Shown: positions 1-7,657, counted from the first letter of the stretch. The stretch: DNA of 12,029 nt from an uncultured Ruminococcus sp. (GCA_946183385.1 CAMHBN010000034.1:1-12029), one strand, 5' to 3'. Numbers and translations are program-made. The notes: generated by a model not told the origin, from the sequence alone.

Positions 1-2432
1 TTCAGCTTCGTGTCCGAGAATTCGGTGAGCTCGAGCTGCTCATCGGCGAGCTCGGAGTAGGCGCGTTCAAAGGCTTCCTCATCGAGGGCATAGACCTGTA
101 GATTGAAGGCTCCCGAGTTTCTCTTCTCCTCAAAATTGAGCTTGACTTCAAAGTCGCTGCCCTCCTGACCGTTGCCCATCGGGAACGATATGGGGTAGTC
201 GTCGGCGGAGATATCGCTGTCGGCGGGCAGACCGTCGCAGGTGACGTCTATCTTTTCAGCTGCGCCGCCCTTGGCATAGCCGTAGAGGCGGGTTCCCGCG
301 ACGCCGTCGTAGTACAGGGTCGCGGATGCTTTCTCGTTCGGGTCTGTGACGTCGTAGTTGTAGGTGCCGAAATCTGTTTTCTTGCCCTCGGCGTTGGTGA
401 ATTCGTAATCGCGGACGGGCTGGCGGGTGAATATGCCCTCCTTTGTGCCTGTTGCGAGCATGACAACGTCATTCTGGAACTCGAACGGGTTGTCCGCGGC
501 GGCGAGCTCGAGCTTGAGCACGTCGCTGTTCATCATGAAGCCTATCGACATCGGGTACTTGCTCCTGTACAGGTGCGAGGTGCCCGCCTCGGCTATCTCA
601 ACGAGCGACATCTCGCTGTTGTTGAGAACATTGTTCTTGGAAATGATATAGTTTATGCCCAGCAGGTCGTTGACCATAGGCGTGGAATTGCGGTAGTAGT
701 AGCGGTTGCCCGCCTCGGATGAGTAGAGCCCGAGCTTTCGGAAATACCTCGTCACCGATACATTCGCCATAGACGAGAACTGCGATACTCCGTAATAGCT
801 GTAGAGGGCGCTGTCGTTGAGGGTGTAGGTTGTTGTCATCTCCACGCGCGAGAACGGGCTGTAGTCGTCGTAGCGCATGACTTCGAGCAGAGCCTGCACG
901 CTCTCGTTCATGTAGGGGTAGGTGGTGTAGCTCGACGCGCCGACGGTATCGACGCCGATGATGGTATTGCTCGTCAGCTCCGCGATGACAGCTGCCGCAA
1001 GAATGCCGTTGGTGATGTTTCTGCGGACGGATTCGCTCTTGAAGGGGAACATCTTCCCCGCGATGAATATGAGCAGGTAGGCTCCGGCGATGAAAGCCGA
1101 CGCGCGGAAGGCTCCGTCGAACGAGAAGCCGTCACCCCTGCACATCTTCCACACGTTGAGCCCGAAGACGAGCGCGGGAGCAGGCAGGAGCAGGAACAGC
1201 TGGTATAGCTTTATCCCTTTCGCGGTCATGACATCGTAGGAGCGGTACGCCGCCGTCACGAGCACGAAGCAGAAGATGAACGCAAAGCGGTAGGGTATCT
1301 GATTCGTCGCATGGAAGCCGTGGCATATAAAGTTGAGCACATTGAGGTTGCAGCAGACGAACACTATCGTCAGAAGCGACGAGAGCGCTATCTTCTCGCG
1401 TATTTTTATCCCTGCCGAGAAGAGGAACACTCCGAACAGCAGCACCGCGAGCATACCGCAGGCGAAGTTGGGAAGTCCGTCCTTCTTGGCGGGTTCGCTG
1501 TAGGAGAGCAGATTCGCGATGATATCGTACCACTTCTCGTACCACTTTACGGTCTTGGGGAACCGGTTGTCTATGCTGTAGGTGAGCTTGAGTCCCTCAT
1601 AAGCGGGCAGGAGCAGGAAGGCTCCGAGAGCTATGCCGATGACGGACGAGCGTATCACCAGCCACAGCTTGTACAGGAAGTCCGTCACGCCTTTGCACTC
1701 GATGACCGCTGCCGCGAAGAAAGCGAACAGCGTGAATACGCAGGTGAAGTAGCCGATGTAGTAGTTAGAGAAGAGCGACAGCGCGAGCATGAGGGTGTAG
1801 AGCTTCCACTTTCCCTCGCGGCACATCGCGACAAGCCCCGTCATAACGAGCGGGAACAGCGCTATCGTGTCGAACCACATAACGTTCCAGTAATAGCCGA
1901 GCATATAGCTGCACAGGGCGAACATTGTCGAAAAAATAACTATCGAGAGGTCCCTGCGCTTATAGGTATACCGCAGGAAGCAGCTGAAAAATGCTCCCGC
2001 GAAGCCTATCTTCGCCACGAGTATGAACGTCAGCGCGTCGCGGGTGGCGGAGTTCGGCGTAAATATCGAAAGAAGGTTCAGCGGGCTCGCCGCATAGTAG
2101 GATATCAGCGACAGGAAGTTCGTACCCATGCCGTTTTCCCACGAATACAGGAACGAGCCGCCCGTGCGGAGCTTCTCGCTGACCACGCGGAAGAAGGGGT
2201 AGTACTGGTGCCACAGGTCAACGACGAGCATCTGATTCTTGCCGAAGGGGTGTATGCCCTTCTGACCGAAGCCGATGAGCATCAGCACCGACGGTATTAT
2301 AAAGGTGAGTGCGAAATACAGCACGCCCTTGTCGTACAGTATCCTGCCTGCCCTGCTTTTTCTGAATCTCTCATAGGTCAGAGAGGAGGGCTTTTTGAGT
2401 TTTCGTTTCATTGTATCTTTTTTCTTTTTCAT
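1..2432 (-). CDS. YfhO family multi-pass membrane protein (C-terminus cut off by the window edge)
   Basis: The frame is open from an ATG at 2432 to the left edge, giving 810 codons with no stop, and the C-terminus lies outside the window. The N-terminus is very basic (residues 1-30, many Lys/Arg). It is followed by a first hydrophobic helix at about 37-55, then the conserved aspartate and QYYPF segment (D72, residues 76-80) and SWENGMGTNF (98-107), both typical of the YfhO family. Many hydrophobic helices follow to about residue 490. The last 300 or so residues are more polar and probably extracytoplasmic. YfhO proteins are large GT-C-like membrane proteins linked to glycosylation of teichoic acids or other envelope polymers; the substrate here is unknown. 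A second ATG at 2411 is a possible start, and neither has a strong ribosome binding site (AAAAAGAG directly abuts 2432). The gene lies 52 bases after ecfT and may be co-transcribed with it. The family is clear; the exact function is not. Confidence 0.88.
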   Translation of the reverse strand, partial: MKKKKDTMKRKLKKPSSLTYERFRKSRAGRILYDKGVLYFALTFIIPSVLMLIGFGQKGIHPFGKNQMLVVDLWHQYYPFFRVVSEKLRTGGSFLYSWENGMGTNFLSLISYYAASPLNLLSIFTPNSATRDALTFILVAKIGFAGAFFSCFLRYTYKRRDLSIVIFSTMFALCSYMLGYYWNVMWFDTIALFPLVMTGLVAMCREGKWKLYTLMLALSLFSNYYIGYFTCVFTLFAFFAAAVIECKGVTDFLYKLWLVIRSSVIGIALGAFLLLPAYEGLKLTYSIDNRFPKTVKWYEKWYDIIANLLSYSEPAKKDGLPNFACGMLAVLLFGVFLFSAGIKIREKIALSSLLTIVFVCCNLNVLNFICHGFHATNQIPYRFAFIFCFVLVTAAYRSYDVMTAKGIKLYQLFLLLPAPALVFGLNVWKMCRGDGFSFDGAFRASAFIAGAYLLIFIAGKMFPFKSESVRRNITNGILAAAVIAELTSNTIIGVDTVGASSYTTYPYMNESVQALLEVMRYDDYSPFSRVEMTTTYTLNDSALYSYYGVSQFSSMANVSVTRYFRKLGLYSSEAGNRYYYRNSTPMVNDLLGINYIISKNNVLNNSEMSLVEIAEAGTSHLYRSKYPMSIGFMMNSDVLKLELAAADNPFEFQNDVVMLATGTKEGIFTRQPVRDYEFTNAEGKKTDFGTYNYDVTDPNEKASATLYYDGVAGTRLYGYAKGGAAEKIDVTCDGLPADSDISADDYPISFPMGNGQEGSDFEVKLNFEEKRNSGAFNLQVYALDEEAFERAYSELADEQLELTEFSDTKL

Positions 2433-2458
2433 CTCTTTTTTTCAGTCTGTTAGTGTGT

Positions 2459-2480
2459 TGAGCCGTTAGCTAACGGCTCA
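2459..2480. repeat. 22-base perfect palindrome between ecfT and yfhO-like gene
   Basis: The sequence from 2459 to 2480 equals its own reverse complement. Each arm holds the AGCCGTT heptamer that also forms the tandem tract at 4195-4233, here in inverted orientation. It begins four bases beyond the ecfT stop codon in the direction of transcription. There is no T-run after it on the minus strand, so it is not a canonical intrinsic terminator. It could act as an mRNA 3'-end or attenuation hairpin. Confidence 0.85.
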
Positions 2481-2484
2481 GGAT

Positions 2485-3303
2485 TCATTTCATCAGGTGT
2501 TTGAAGATAATGCTCACCGCTATCGCTGCCGCATAGAACATCAGCGTTATCACCAGCGCGATGACGTCGCGTGCGGAGGCTTTGAGCTGTCTCAGTCTTG
2601 TTCTTCCCTCGCCGCCGTTGTAGCATCGGCACTCCATAGCCGTGGCGAGCTCGTCGGCACGGCGGAACGACGATATGAAAAGCGGTACGAGTATGGATAT
2701 CATATTCTTTGCCCTTGTCAGGAAGCTGCCCGTGTCTATCTCGGCGCCTCTTGCCTTCTGCGCCGACATTATCTTGTCGGTCTCCTCGATGAGGGTCGGC
2801 ACGAAGCGCAGGGCTATCGACATCATCATCGCGAGCTCGTGCACGGGGAATTTCAGCAGCTTCAGCGGCGAGAGCAGGCGCTCTATCGCGTCCGTCAGCG
2901 TGATGGGCGAGGTGGTGTAGGTCAGCAGCGAGCTGCCCATTATCAGCAGGACTATCCTTATTATCATAAAGACGCTGATGTTTATACCGCCCTCGGTCAC
3001 CTTCAGGAATTTCCACTTGAAGTAAACGTCGCCGCTGTCAACGAGGAGGACGTTCAGCACAGCCGTTATCAGCAGGAACGGCAGCAGCGGCTTCACGCTC
3101 TTCCAGAACATTTTCAGCGGTATCCGCGACAGGAACACGGCTATCAGCGTGTATACGGCTCCGACCGCGAGGCACACCACGTTGCTGCCCGTAAAGAGCA
3201 TCAGGATGTATATCAGCGTGATGACTATCTTGAAGCGCGGGTCGAGGCGGTGTATTATGCTGTTTCCCGGGAAATACTGTCCTATGGTAACGTCTCTCAG
3301 CAC
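2485..3303 (-). CDS. ecfT: Energy-coupling factor transporter transmembrane protein EcfT
   Basis: This 272-residue membrane protein forms the scaffold of ECF importers, coupling the two ATPases to interchangeable substrate-binding S components. The N-terminal GQYFPGNSIIHRLDPRFK (8-25) is typical of the family. Hydrophobic segments lie at about 26-60, 70-88, 110-130, 202-212 and 247-267. The cytoplasmic coupling region carries the first Ala-Arg-Gly motif (ARG, 184-186) and a second at 224-227 followed by GGEGRTR. The second motif reads CRC instead of the usual AR(G/C). The start is GTG at 3303, inside the last codons of ecfA2 (7-base overlap). It is supported by an AGGTGA six bases upstream, so translational coupling is likely. 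The gene is third in the ecfA1-ecfA2-ecfT order common in Firmicutes. No S component is visible, as expected for a group II (shared) module. Confidence 0.95.
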   Translation of the reverse strand: MLRDVTIGQYFPGNSIIHRLDPRFKIVITLIYILMLFTGSNVVCLAVGAVYTLIAVFLSRIPLKMFWKSVKPLLPFLLITAVLNVLLVDSGDVYFKWKFLKVTEGGINISVFMIIRIVLLIMGSSLLTYTTSPITLTDAIERLLSPLKLLKFPVHELAMMMSIALRFVPTLIEETDKIMSAQKARGAEIDTGSFLTRAKNMISILVPLFISSFRRADELATAMECRCYNGGEGRTRLRQLKASARDVIALVITLMFYAAAIAVSIIFKHLMK

Positions 3304-4169
3304 TGCCCGTCACCTGCCTTTCCGTGCAGGTGCTTCAGCAGCAGGTCGCGTGCGTAGGGCACCGTGTAGACCTCCTTGCCGAAGTCGAGCCCTTGCTTTT
3401 TGAGCTCCATGAATACCTTGGTTATCTGCGGCACGTCGAGTCCTATCTCGGATATCTCCTCCGCTCTGCCGAAGACCTTCTCGGTGTCGTCGTAGCAGAA
3501 GAGCTTAGCCTTGTTCATGACGAGTATCTTGTCTGCGAAGCCTGCTATGTCTTCCATGCTGTGCGAGACTATCAGTATCGTGTTCTTCCTGCGCTCGTGG
3601 TAGCGCTTGATGTGGGAGAGTATCTTGTCCCTGCCCGCGGGGTCGAGCCCCGCCGTGGGCTCGTCGAGAATGAGCACCTTCGGCTCCATAGCCATGACGC
3701 CCGCGATAGCAACGCGGCGCTTCTGTCCGCCCGAGAGGTCGAACGGCGAGCGCTTGAGGAGCTCCTCGCGCAGACCGATATCATGCGCTGTTTCGAGCAC
3801 GCGGCGCTTTATCTCCTTGTCGTCGAGTCCCATATTGCGCGGTCCGAAGGCGATGTCCTTGAACACCGTCTCCTCGAATATCTGGTACTCGGGGTACTGG
3901 AAGACGAGTCCCACCTGAAAGCGGACATCGCGTATCTTTTTCTTGTCCGCCCATATATCCTGCCCATCGAGGAGCACCTGCCCCGACGTCGGGCGGAGCA
4001 GACCGTTGAAATGCTGTATCAGTGTGGACTTGCCCGAGCCTGTATGACCCATCACGCCGACCATTTCGCCTTCTTCAATTTTGAGGTCTACGTGGTCGAC
4101 CGCCGTCTTCTCGAACGGCGAGCCGATACTGTAGGTATATGTCAGCTGTCGGGTCTCAAGAATTGCCAA
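3297..4169 (-). CDS. ecfA2: Energy-coupling factor transporter ATPase EcfA2
   Basis: This 290-residue ABC ATPase is one half of the heterodimer that powers vitamin or metal uptake through EcfT. The full motif set is visible: Walker A GHTGSGKST (41-49), Q-loop in FQYPEYQ (90-96), signature LSGGQ (145-149), Walker B VLILDEP (165-171) and H-loop His203. The FQYPEYQ(I/L)FEETV form of the Q-loop distinguishes EcfA2 from EcfA1. The C-terminal [10 protein letters not shown] (about 239-248) matches the EcfA dimerisation region. The start is TTG at 4169, chosen because AAAGGAG lies ten bases upstream and no ATG or GTG fits the conserved N-terminus. It overlaps ecfT by seven bases but is separated from ecfA1 by 243 bases of repeats, which is unusual since these genes normally abut. 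Confidence 0.95.
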   Translation of the reverse strand: MAILETRQLTYTYSIGSPFEKTAVDHVDLKIEEGEMVGVMGHTGSGKSTLIQHFNGLLRPTSGQVLLDGQDIWADKKKIRDVRFQVGLVFQYPEYQIFEETVFKDIAFGPRNMGLDDKEIKRRVLETAHDIGLREELLKRSPFDLSGGQKRRVAIAGVMAMEPKVLILDEPTAGLDPAGRDKILSHIKRYHERRKNTILIVSHSMEDIAGFADKILVMNKAKLFCYDDTEKVFGRAEEISEIGLDVPQITKVFMELKKQGLDFGKEVYTVPYARDLLLKHLHGKAGDGQC

Positions 4170-4179
4170 TGTGGTTTCG

Positions 4180-4186
4180 CTCCTTT
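4180..4186 (-). promoter_or_regulatory. Ribosome binding site that fixes the TTG start of ecfA2
   Basis: Read on the minus strand this is AAAGGAG, ten bases before the TTG at 4169. It is the reason for choosing a non-ATG start. It lies only eight bases from the heptamer repeat tract, so the repeat forms the immediate leader of ecfA2. Confidence 0.7.
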
Positions 4187-4194
4187 GTTTTCTA

Positions 4195-4233
4195 AGCCGT
4201 TAGCCATTAGCCATTAGCCGTTAGCCGTTAGCC
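4195..4233. repeat. Tandem heptamer tract, five copies of AGCCRTT plus a partial
   Basis: On the plus strand the units are AGCCGTT, AGCCATT, AGCCATT, AGCCGTT, AGCCGTT and a final AGCC, with exact seven-base register. It sits just upstream of the ecfA2 ribosome binding site. It resembles the short tandem heptamer repeats known from other bacteria and could vary in copy number by slippage. Confidence 0.9.
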
Positions 4234-4264
4234 TGCGGTTGCGGGTAGTCGTTTCGTTAAATGC

Positions 4265-4410
4265 GGACGCACACTGTGCGCCCCTACAGAATGAAGCCGC
4301 GGGTTGTTTTGTTATTATGCGGGACGCCGGGTGACTCCCTACAGTGTAGGGAGATGTCAGCGAAGCTGACAGAGGGTACGGGCGGCTGTTAGCCGCGGCG
4401 TCCCCTACAG
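4265..4410. repeat. Two hairpin elements (CTACA-tailed family) between ecfA1 and ecfA2
   Basis: The first copy is 4265-4289: an 8-bp stem (one mismatch) around a 3-base loop, followed by CTACAG. The second copy starts 57 bases later at 4322. It keeps the outer stem and CTACAG tail (4405-4410), but its loop is expanded by an extra 66-base insert (see the separate entry). The linker between them contains GCCGCGGGTT, which is shared with the 5322 array. The second copy ends two bases before the ecfA1 stop codon. Confidence 0.85.
4321..4404. repeat. Composite cloverleaf-like palindrome: outer stem enclosing three hairpins
   Basis: A perfect 9-bp outer stem pairs 4321-4329 with 4396-4404. Inside it are three successive hairpins with 3-base loops: 4335-4342 with 4346-4353 (8 bp), 4355-4361 with 4365-4371 (7 bp, loop GAA), and 4382-4387 with 4391-4396 (6 bp, loop GTT, sharing one base with the outer stem). 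The first inner hairpin contains CCCTACA/TGTAGGG, the same tail word as the main repeat family. This suggests one repeat inserted into another. No gene is visible here. Confidence 0.8.
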
Positions 4411-4412
4411 AG

Positions 4413-5264
4413 TTATTTCGCGGCGAACAGTTTCTGGATAGCCGCGACACATTCGTCCTCGGTGATGATGTCCTGCGGGATATCACAGCCCGCCTTGCGG
4501 AGCTCCCACGCGAGCTCAGTCACCTGCGGGACGTCGAGCCCTATCTCCATTACCCGCTCCACGTGCGAGAAGACCTCGCGCGGGGTGTCGTCCAGCGCGA
4601 CAGTGCCCTTGTCCATCACGACAACGCGGTCGCACTGAGCCGCCTCGTCCATATAGTGCGTGATAAGGACGATTGTTATGCCCTGCTCGCGGTTCATCTT
4701 TTTTATCGTCGCCATGACTTCGCGGCGTCCCTGTGGGTCGAGCATGGCTGTCGGCTCGTCGAGGATAATGCATTTCGGCTGCATGGCGATAATGCCCGCG
4801 ATGGCGATACGCTGCTTCTGTCCGCCCGAGAGCTGGCTCGGCGAGTGCTGGCGGTAGTCGTACATATTGACGGCTTTCAGCGACTCGTCCACGCGCCTGC
4901 GCATTTCCTCATAAGGCACGCCGAGGTTTTCGAGCGCGAACGCGACGTCCTCCTCGACCACCGACGAAACTATCTGGTTGTCGGGGTTCTGGAAGACCAT
5001 TCCCGCACGCTGTCTCAGCTCGAAGAGGCGGGACTCGTCGGCGGTGTCTATGCCGTCAACCACGACCTTGCCCTCCGTCGGGAGCAGTATCGCGTTGATA
5101 TGCTTGGCGAGTGTGGACTTGCCTGAGCCGTTGTGCCCGAGCACCGCTACGAACTCGCCCTCTTTTATTGTAAGGTCAATGCCCTTCAGTACCTCCGCGG
5201 GCTCGGTGTCACCGTCGGACGGGTAGCTGAAATGCAGACCGCTTATCTCAATGATGTTTTCCAT
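4413..5264 (-). CDS. ecfA1: Energy-coupling factor transporter ATPase EcfA1
   Basis: This 283-residue ABC ATPase is the partner of EcfA2 in the ECF importer motor. Motifs are Walker [10 protein letters not shown] (43-51), Q-loop in FQNPDNQ (91-97), LSGGQ (145-149), Walker B CIILDEP (165-171) and H-loop His203. FQNPDNQ is characteristic of EcfA1. The C-terminal [11 protein letters not shown] (about 238-248) parallels the same region in EcfA2. The frame is open further upstream, but the ATG at 5264 is chosen because AAAGGA lies five bases before it, the N-terminus [14 protein letters not shown] matches the family, and upstream codons run into repeat DNA. It is the first ecf gene in transcription order, 139 bases after the methyltransferase gene. 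That gap holds two repeat elements and no clear promoter. Confidence 0.95.
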   Translation of the reverse strand: MENIIEISGLHFSYPSDGDTEPAEVLKGIDLTIKEGEFVAVLGHNGSGKSTLAKHINAILLPTEGKVVVDGIDTADESRLFELRQRAGMVFQNPDNQIVSSVVEEDVAFALENLGVPYEEMRRRVDESLKAVNMYDYRQHSPSQLSGGQKQRIAIAGIIAMQPKCIILDEPTAMLDPQGRREVMATIKKMNREQGITIVLITHYMDEAAQCDRVVVMDKGTVALDDTPREVFSHVERVMEIGLDVPQVTELAWELRKAGCDIPQDIITEDECVAAIQKLFAAK

Positions 5265-5321
5265 ATTATTCCTTTGCATATGGTGGGTGTTTGCGTAAAT
5301 GCGGGACGTTAAGCTGAACGC

Positions 5322-5402
5322 GGACGGCAAATGGTCGCCCCTACAGAATGTAGCCGCGGGTTTTGCGGTATATTTGCGGGCGCACAATGTGCGCACCTAC
5401 AG
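5322..5402. repeat. Two hairpin elements (CTACA-tailed family), 56-base period
   Basis: Copies are at 5322-5346 (stem with two mismatches and a wobble, loop AAT) and 5378-5402 (8-bp stem with one mismatch, loop AAT). They are 56 bases apart, start to start, and both end in CTACAG. The linker carries GCCGCGGGTTTTGCGGTAT. The second copy ends one base before the stop codon of the methyltransferase gene. Together they fill most of the gap between that gene and ecfA1. Confidence 0.85.
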
Positions 5403-5403
5403 G

Positions 5404-6267
5404 TCATTTCTGCCATATCGCCGTAGAGCCGCAGGGTAGGGTCATACCCGTGGACTGCACGGGCAAGCCTATCTCGTCGAAGCTGACCGCTCCGCCGAAA
5501 CGCTCCGTCAGCACGCTGCCGAGGATATATCCCATTACCGACGGTGAAAGCCCCGTCGTATAGCTGTTTATCAGGAAGAAGAGCGGCTCGTCCGAGAGCA
5601 CGCCCGAGCACAGCTTCACGAGGTCATACACGCAGTCCTCAAGCTTCCACACCTCGCCGCCGGGACCTCTGCCATAGCTGGGCGGGTCCATGATAACGGC
5701 GTCGTACTTCCTGCCGCGGCGTATCTCGCGCGCGATGAATTTCTCGCAGTCGTCCACTATCCAGCGTATCGGCTTTTCGGCAAGTTCCGAAGCCGCGGCG
5801 TTGTCGCGCGCCCACTGCACCATTCCCTTCGACGCGTCCACGTGGCAGACATTCGCGCCCGCCTCCGCACACGCGAGAGTTGCTCCGCCTGTGTAGGCAA
5901 AAAGGTTCAGGACGTTTATCTCACGTCCTGCACCGCGTATCTTTTCAGCCATAAAGTCCCAGTTGACTGCCTGCTCGGGGAACAAGCCCGTGTGCTTGAA
6001 GCCCGTGGGACGTATGATGAACGTCAGTGCTCCGTAGCTTATCTTCCAGCTCTCTGGCAGGCGCTTGCGGAACTCCCACTCGCCGCCGCCCTTATTCGAG
6101 CGGTGATAGTGACCGTCAGCGCCCGTCCACAGCGGGTCGTGCCTGTCGGTCTTCCATATTATCTGCGGGTCGGGTCGCACGAGCGACACCTTTCCCCATT
6201 TTTCGAGCTTTTCGCCGTCCGACGTGTCAAGTATGACATAGTCCTTCCAGTTGCTTGCTGTCCTCAA
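5404..6267 (-). CDS. Class I SAM-dependent methyltransferase, COG1092 / RlmI-like (probable rRNA methyltransferase)
   Basis: This 287-residue protein has the Rossmann methyltransferase core. Motif I VLNLFAYTGGAT (119-130) binds SAM, an acidic residue follows at the end of the second strand (VD, 143-144), and the catalytic-region motif is DPPSYGRGP (194-202). The TGLFPEQ segment (93-99) is typical of the COG1092 family, whose best-known member RlmI methylates a cytosine of 23S rRNA. The N-terminal PUA domain of RlmI is missing, as in many short clostridial homologues, so the exact target is not certain. The start is TTG at 6267, supported by AAGGAG eight bases upstream. That site overlaps the glmM-like stop codon, and the gap to that gene is only 12 bases, so the two are almost certainly co-transcribed and possibly translationally coupled. 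Confidence 0.88.
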   Translation of the reverse strand: MRTASNWKDYVILDTSDGEKLEKWGKVSLVRPDPQIIWKTDRHDPLWTGADGHYHRSNKGGGEWEFRKRLPESWKISYGALTFIIRPTGFKHTGLFPEQAVNWDFMAEKIRGAGREINVLNLFAYTGGATLACAEAGANVCHVDASKGMVQWARDNAAASELAEKPIRWIVDDCEKFIAREIRRGRKYDAVIMDPPSYGRGPGGEVWKLEDCVYDLVKLCSGVLSDEPLFFLINSYTTGLSPSVMGYILGSVLTERFGGAVSFDEIGLPVQSTGMTLPCGSTAIWQK

Positions 6268-6275
6268 TTCGTGTA

Positions 6276-6281
6276 CTCCTT
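6276..6281 (-). promoter_or_regulatory. Ribosome binding site that fixes the TTG start of the methyltransferase
   Basis: Read on the minus strand, TAAGGAG combines the TAA stop of the upstream glmM-like gene with an AAGGAG Shine-Dalgarno sequence. It lies eight bases before the TTG at 6267. The overlap suggests coupled translation. Confidence 0.75.
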
Positions 6282-7644
6282 AATGCGGCTGTTGAAGCGT
6301 CAGCCGCTCCTTTATCGTGTCGGCTATCTGCAAAGCCATAGTATTTATCGTGGTGAAGTCTCTGCCCTCTATCATAATGCGTATCACAGGGTCTGTGCCG
6401 ACCTCGCGGACAACGACTCTGCCCTCCTCGCCGAGTATGCCCTCGAACTCGTCGATGATGCCCGTGACAGCGCGGTCGTTCTTCCACACCTCGCGGAAGC
6501 GCTTGTCTATCGGCACATTCAGCATTACCTGCGGGCACTTCTCGATGACCGCCGACAGCTCGCTGAGCTTCTTGCCCGAGCGTTTCAGCGTGTCGAGCAG
6601 GCGTATTCCCGTGAGCTGACCGTCCGCGGACGGAGCTTCGTCGGGGAAGAGGATATGACCCGCGGGGTCGCCTCCGAGGCTGTAGCCGCATTCGAGCATA
6701 CGGCGTATCATGCTCCGCTCGCCGGCCGAGGAAGCCGATGTGCCGATGTTGTTGGTGCGTGCGAACTGCAAAAGTCCGAGGTTGTTTGCCTGCGTGAAGA
6801 TTATCGAGTTGTTGCGGAGCGTGCCGCGCTCCTTCATATCCTTTGCGCAGACAGCGACTATCATATCGCCGTCCACGATACTGCCGTTCTCATCGACGGC
6901 GAGACAGCGCTCAGCTGCGCCGTCGAAGGCAATGCCGCAGTCGCACTTCTGCTCGGTAACAAAACGCATAAGGGCGTCGATGTGGGTGCTTCCGCAGTCC
7001 TTGTTGATGTTCGAGCCGTCGGGCGCATTGCCCATCAGCACGACCTTAGCTCCGAGGGCGGTGAATATTTCCCCGGCAGTCGCCGAAGCACAGCCGTTCG
7101 CGCAGTCTACCGCGACCTTCAGCCCGCTGAGGTCAGCGTCGGCGATCTCCTTGATATGAGCGATGTATTTTTCATTCGCCTTGTCGGAGAATGTGAGCTT
7201 TCCGTAATTTCTGCGCGGTATCGGGATTATCTCGCCGGGAGCGTCCAGTATAAGGCGCTCTATCTCCTCCTCGCGGTCGTCGCTGAGACGATGACCGCTC
7301 GACGAGAACAGCTTTATCCCACTGAATTCGGCATTAATATGCGACGCCGTAACCATTATGCCGCCGTTCGCGCCGCTCTCCTTTACGAGCCACGCAAGCG
7401 CGGGAGTAGGTACCTCGCCGATGAGCTCCGCGTCCGCACCTGCCGAGCTTATGCCCGCGCAGAGAGCTGCGGCTATGCAGTCGGAGGAGCTTCGCGTGTC
7501 CATTCCGATGAGTATTTTTGTTTTTTCGGGCTCGTGTCCCGCGAGGACGACCGCAGCTGCGCGTCCTATCTGTAATGCGAGCTCGCAGGTGAGCTCCGTG
7601 ACGGCTATGCCGCGCATACCGTCGCGTCCGAACATTCTTCCCAT
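6280..7644 (-). CDS. glmM: Phosphoglucosamine mutase family protein (GlmM-like) with a degenerate active site
   Basis: The 454 residues match GlmM in length and layout (alpha-D-phosphohexomutase, four domains), an enzyme that makes glucosamine-1-phosphate for peptidoglycan. Family landmarks are FGRDGMRG (5-12), VDCANG (179-184), CGSTH (217-221) and a C-terminal phosphate loop. Several normally invariant residues differ. The phosphoserine loop is TASHINAEFSGIK (99-111) rather than the usual SASHNP..NGIK, though Ser101 is kept. The metal loop DGDADR reads DGAAER (241-246). GEQSGH reads GDPAGH (325-330). VGDR reads AGER (307-310). RxSGTEP reads REVGTDP (413-419). The ATG at 7644 has GGAGG seven bases upstream. 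The DNA was re-read at the Ser, metal, sugar and phosphate loops and the frame is intact, so this is not a frameshift. It may be a paralog with altered or lost catalysis; the gene symbol marks the family, not proven activity. Confidence 0.85.
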   Translation of the reverse strand: MGRMFGRDGMRGIAVTELTCELALQIGRAAAVVLAGHEPEKTKILIGMDTRSSSDCIAAALCAGISSAGADAELIGEVPTPALAWLVKESGANGGIMVTASHINAEFSGIKLFSSSGHRLSDDREEEIERLILDAPGEIIPIPRRNYGKLTFSDKANEKYIAHIKEIADADLSGLKVAVDCANGCASATAGEIFTALGAKVVLMGNAPDGSNINKDCGSTHIDALMRFVTEQKCDCGIAFDGAAERCLAVDENGSIVDGDMIVAVCAKDMKERGTLRNNSIIFTQANNLGLLQFARTNNIGTSASSAGERSMIRRMLECGYSLGGDPAGHILFPDEAPSADGQLTGIRLLDTLKRSGKKLSELSAVIEKCPQVMLNVPIDKRFREVWKNDRAVTGIIDEFEGILGEEGRVVVREVGTDPVIRIMIEGRDFTTINTMALQIADTIKERLTLQQPH

Positions 7645-7657
7645 TTTTGCTCCTCCC

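Noticed and set aside
1311..2453. 380-codon plus-strand open frame opposite the yfhO-like gene
   Set aside because: Its composition is rich in Arg, Glu and His as expected for a shadow, and the minus-strand frame is a coherent membrane protein.
2459..2480. Intrinsic terminator after ecfT
   Set aside because: The palindrome is perfect, but no U-run follows it on the minus strand; the nearby T-run is on the wrong side.
2497..4217. Two long plus-strand open frames opposite ecfT and ecfA2
   Set aside because: These are antisense shadows of well-recognised transporter genes, with no ribosome binding site or domain.
4320..4410. tRNA gene suggested by the cloverleaf fold
   Set aside because: The stem lengths, 3-base loops and absence of conserved T-loop, D-loop and CCA-proximal bases do not fit a tRNA.
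5842..7575. 577-codon plus-strand open frame opposite the glmM-like and methyltransferase genes
   Set aside because: It lies antisense to two clear conserved genes, has no recognisable domain, and arises from the codon bias of the opposite strand.
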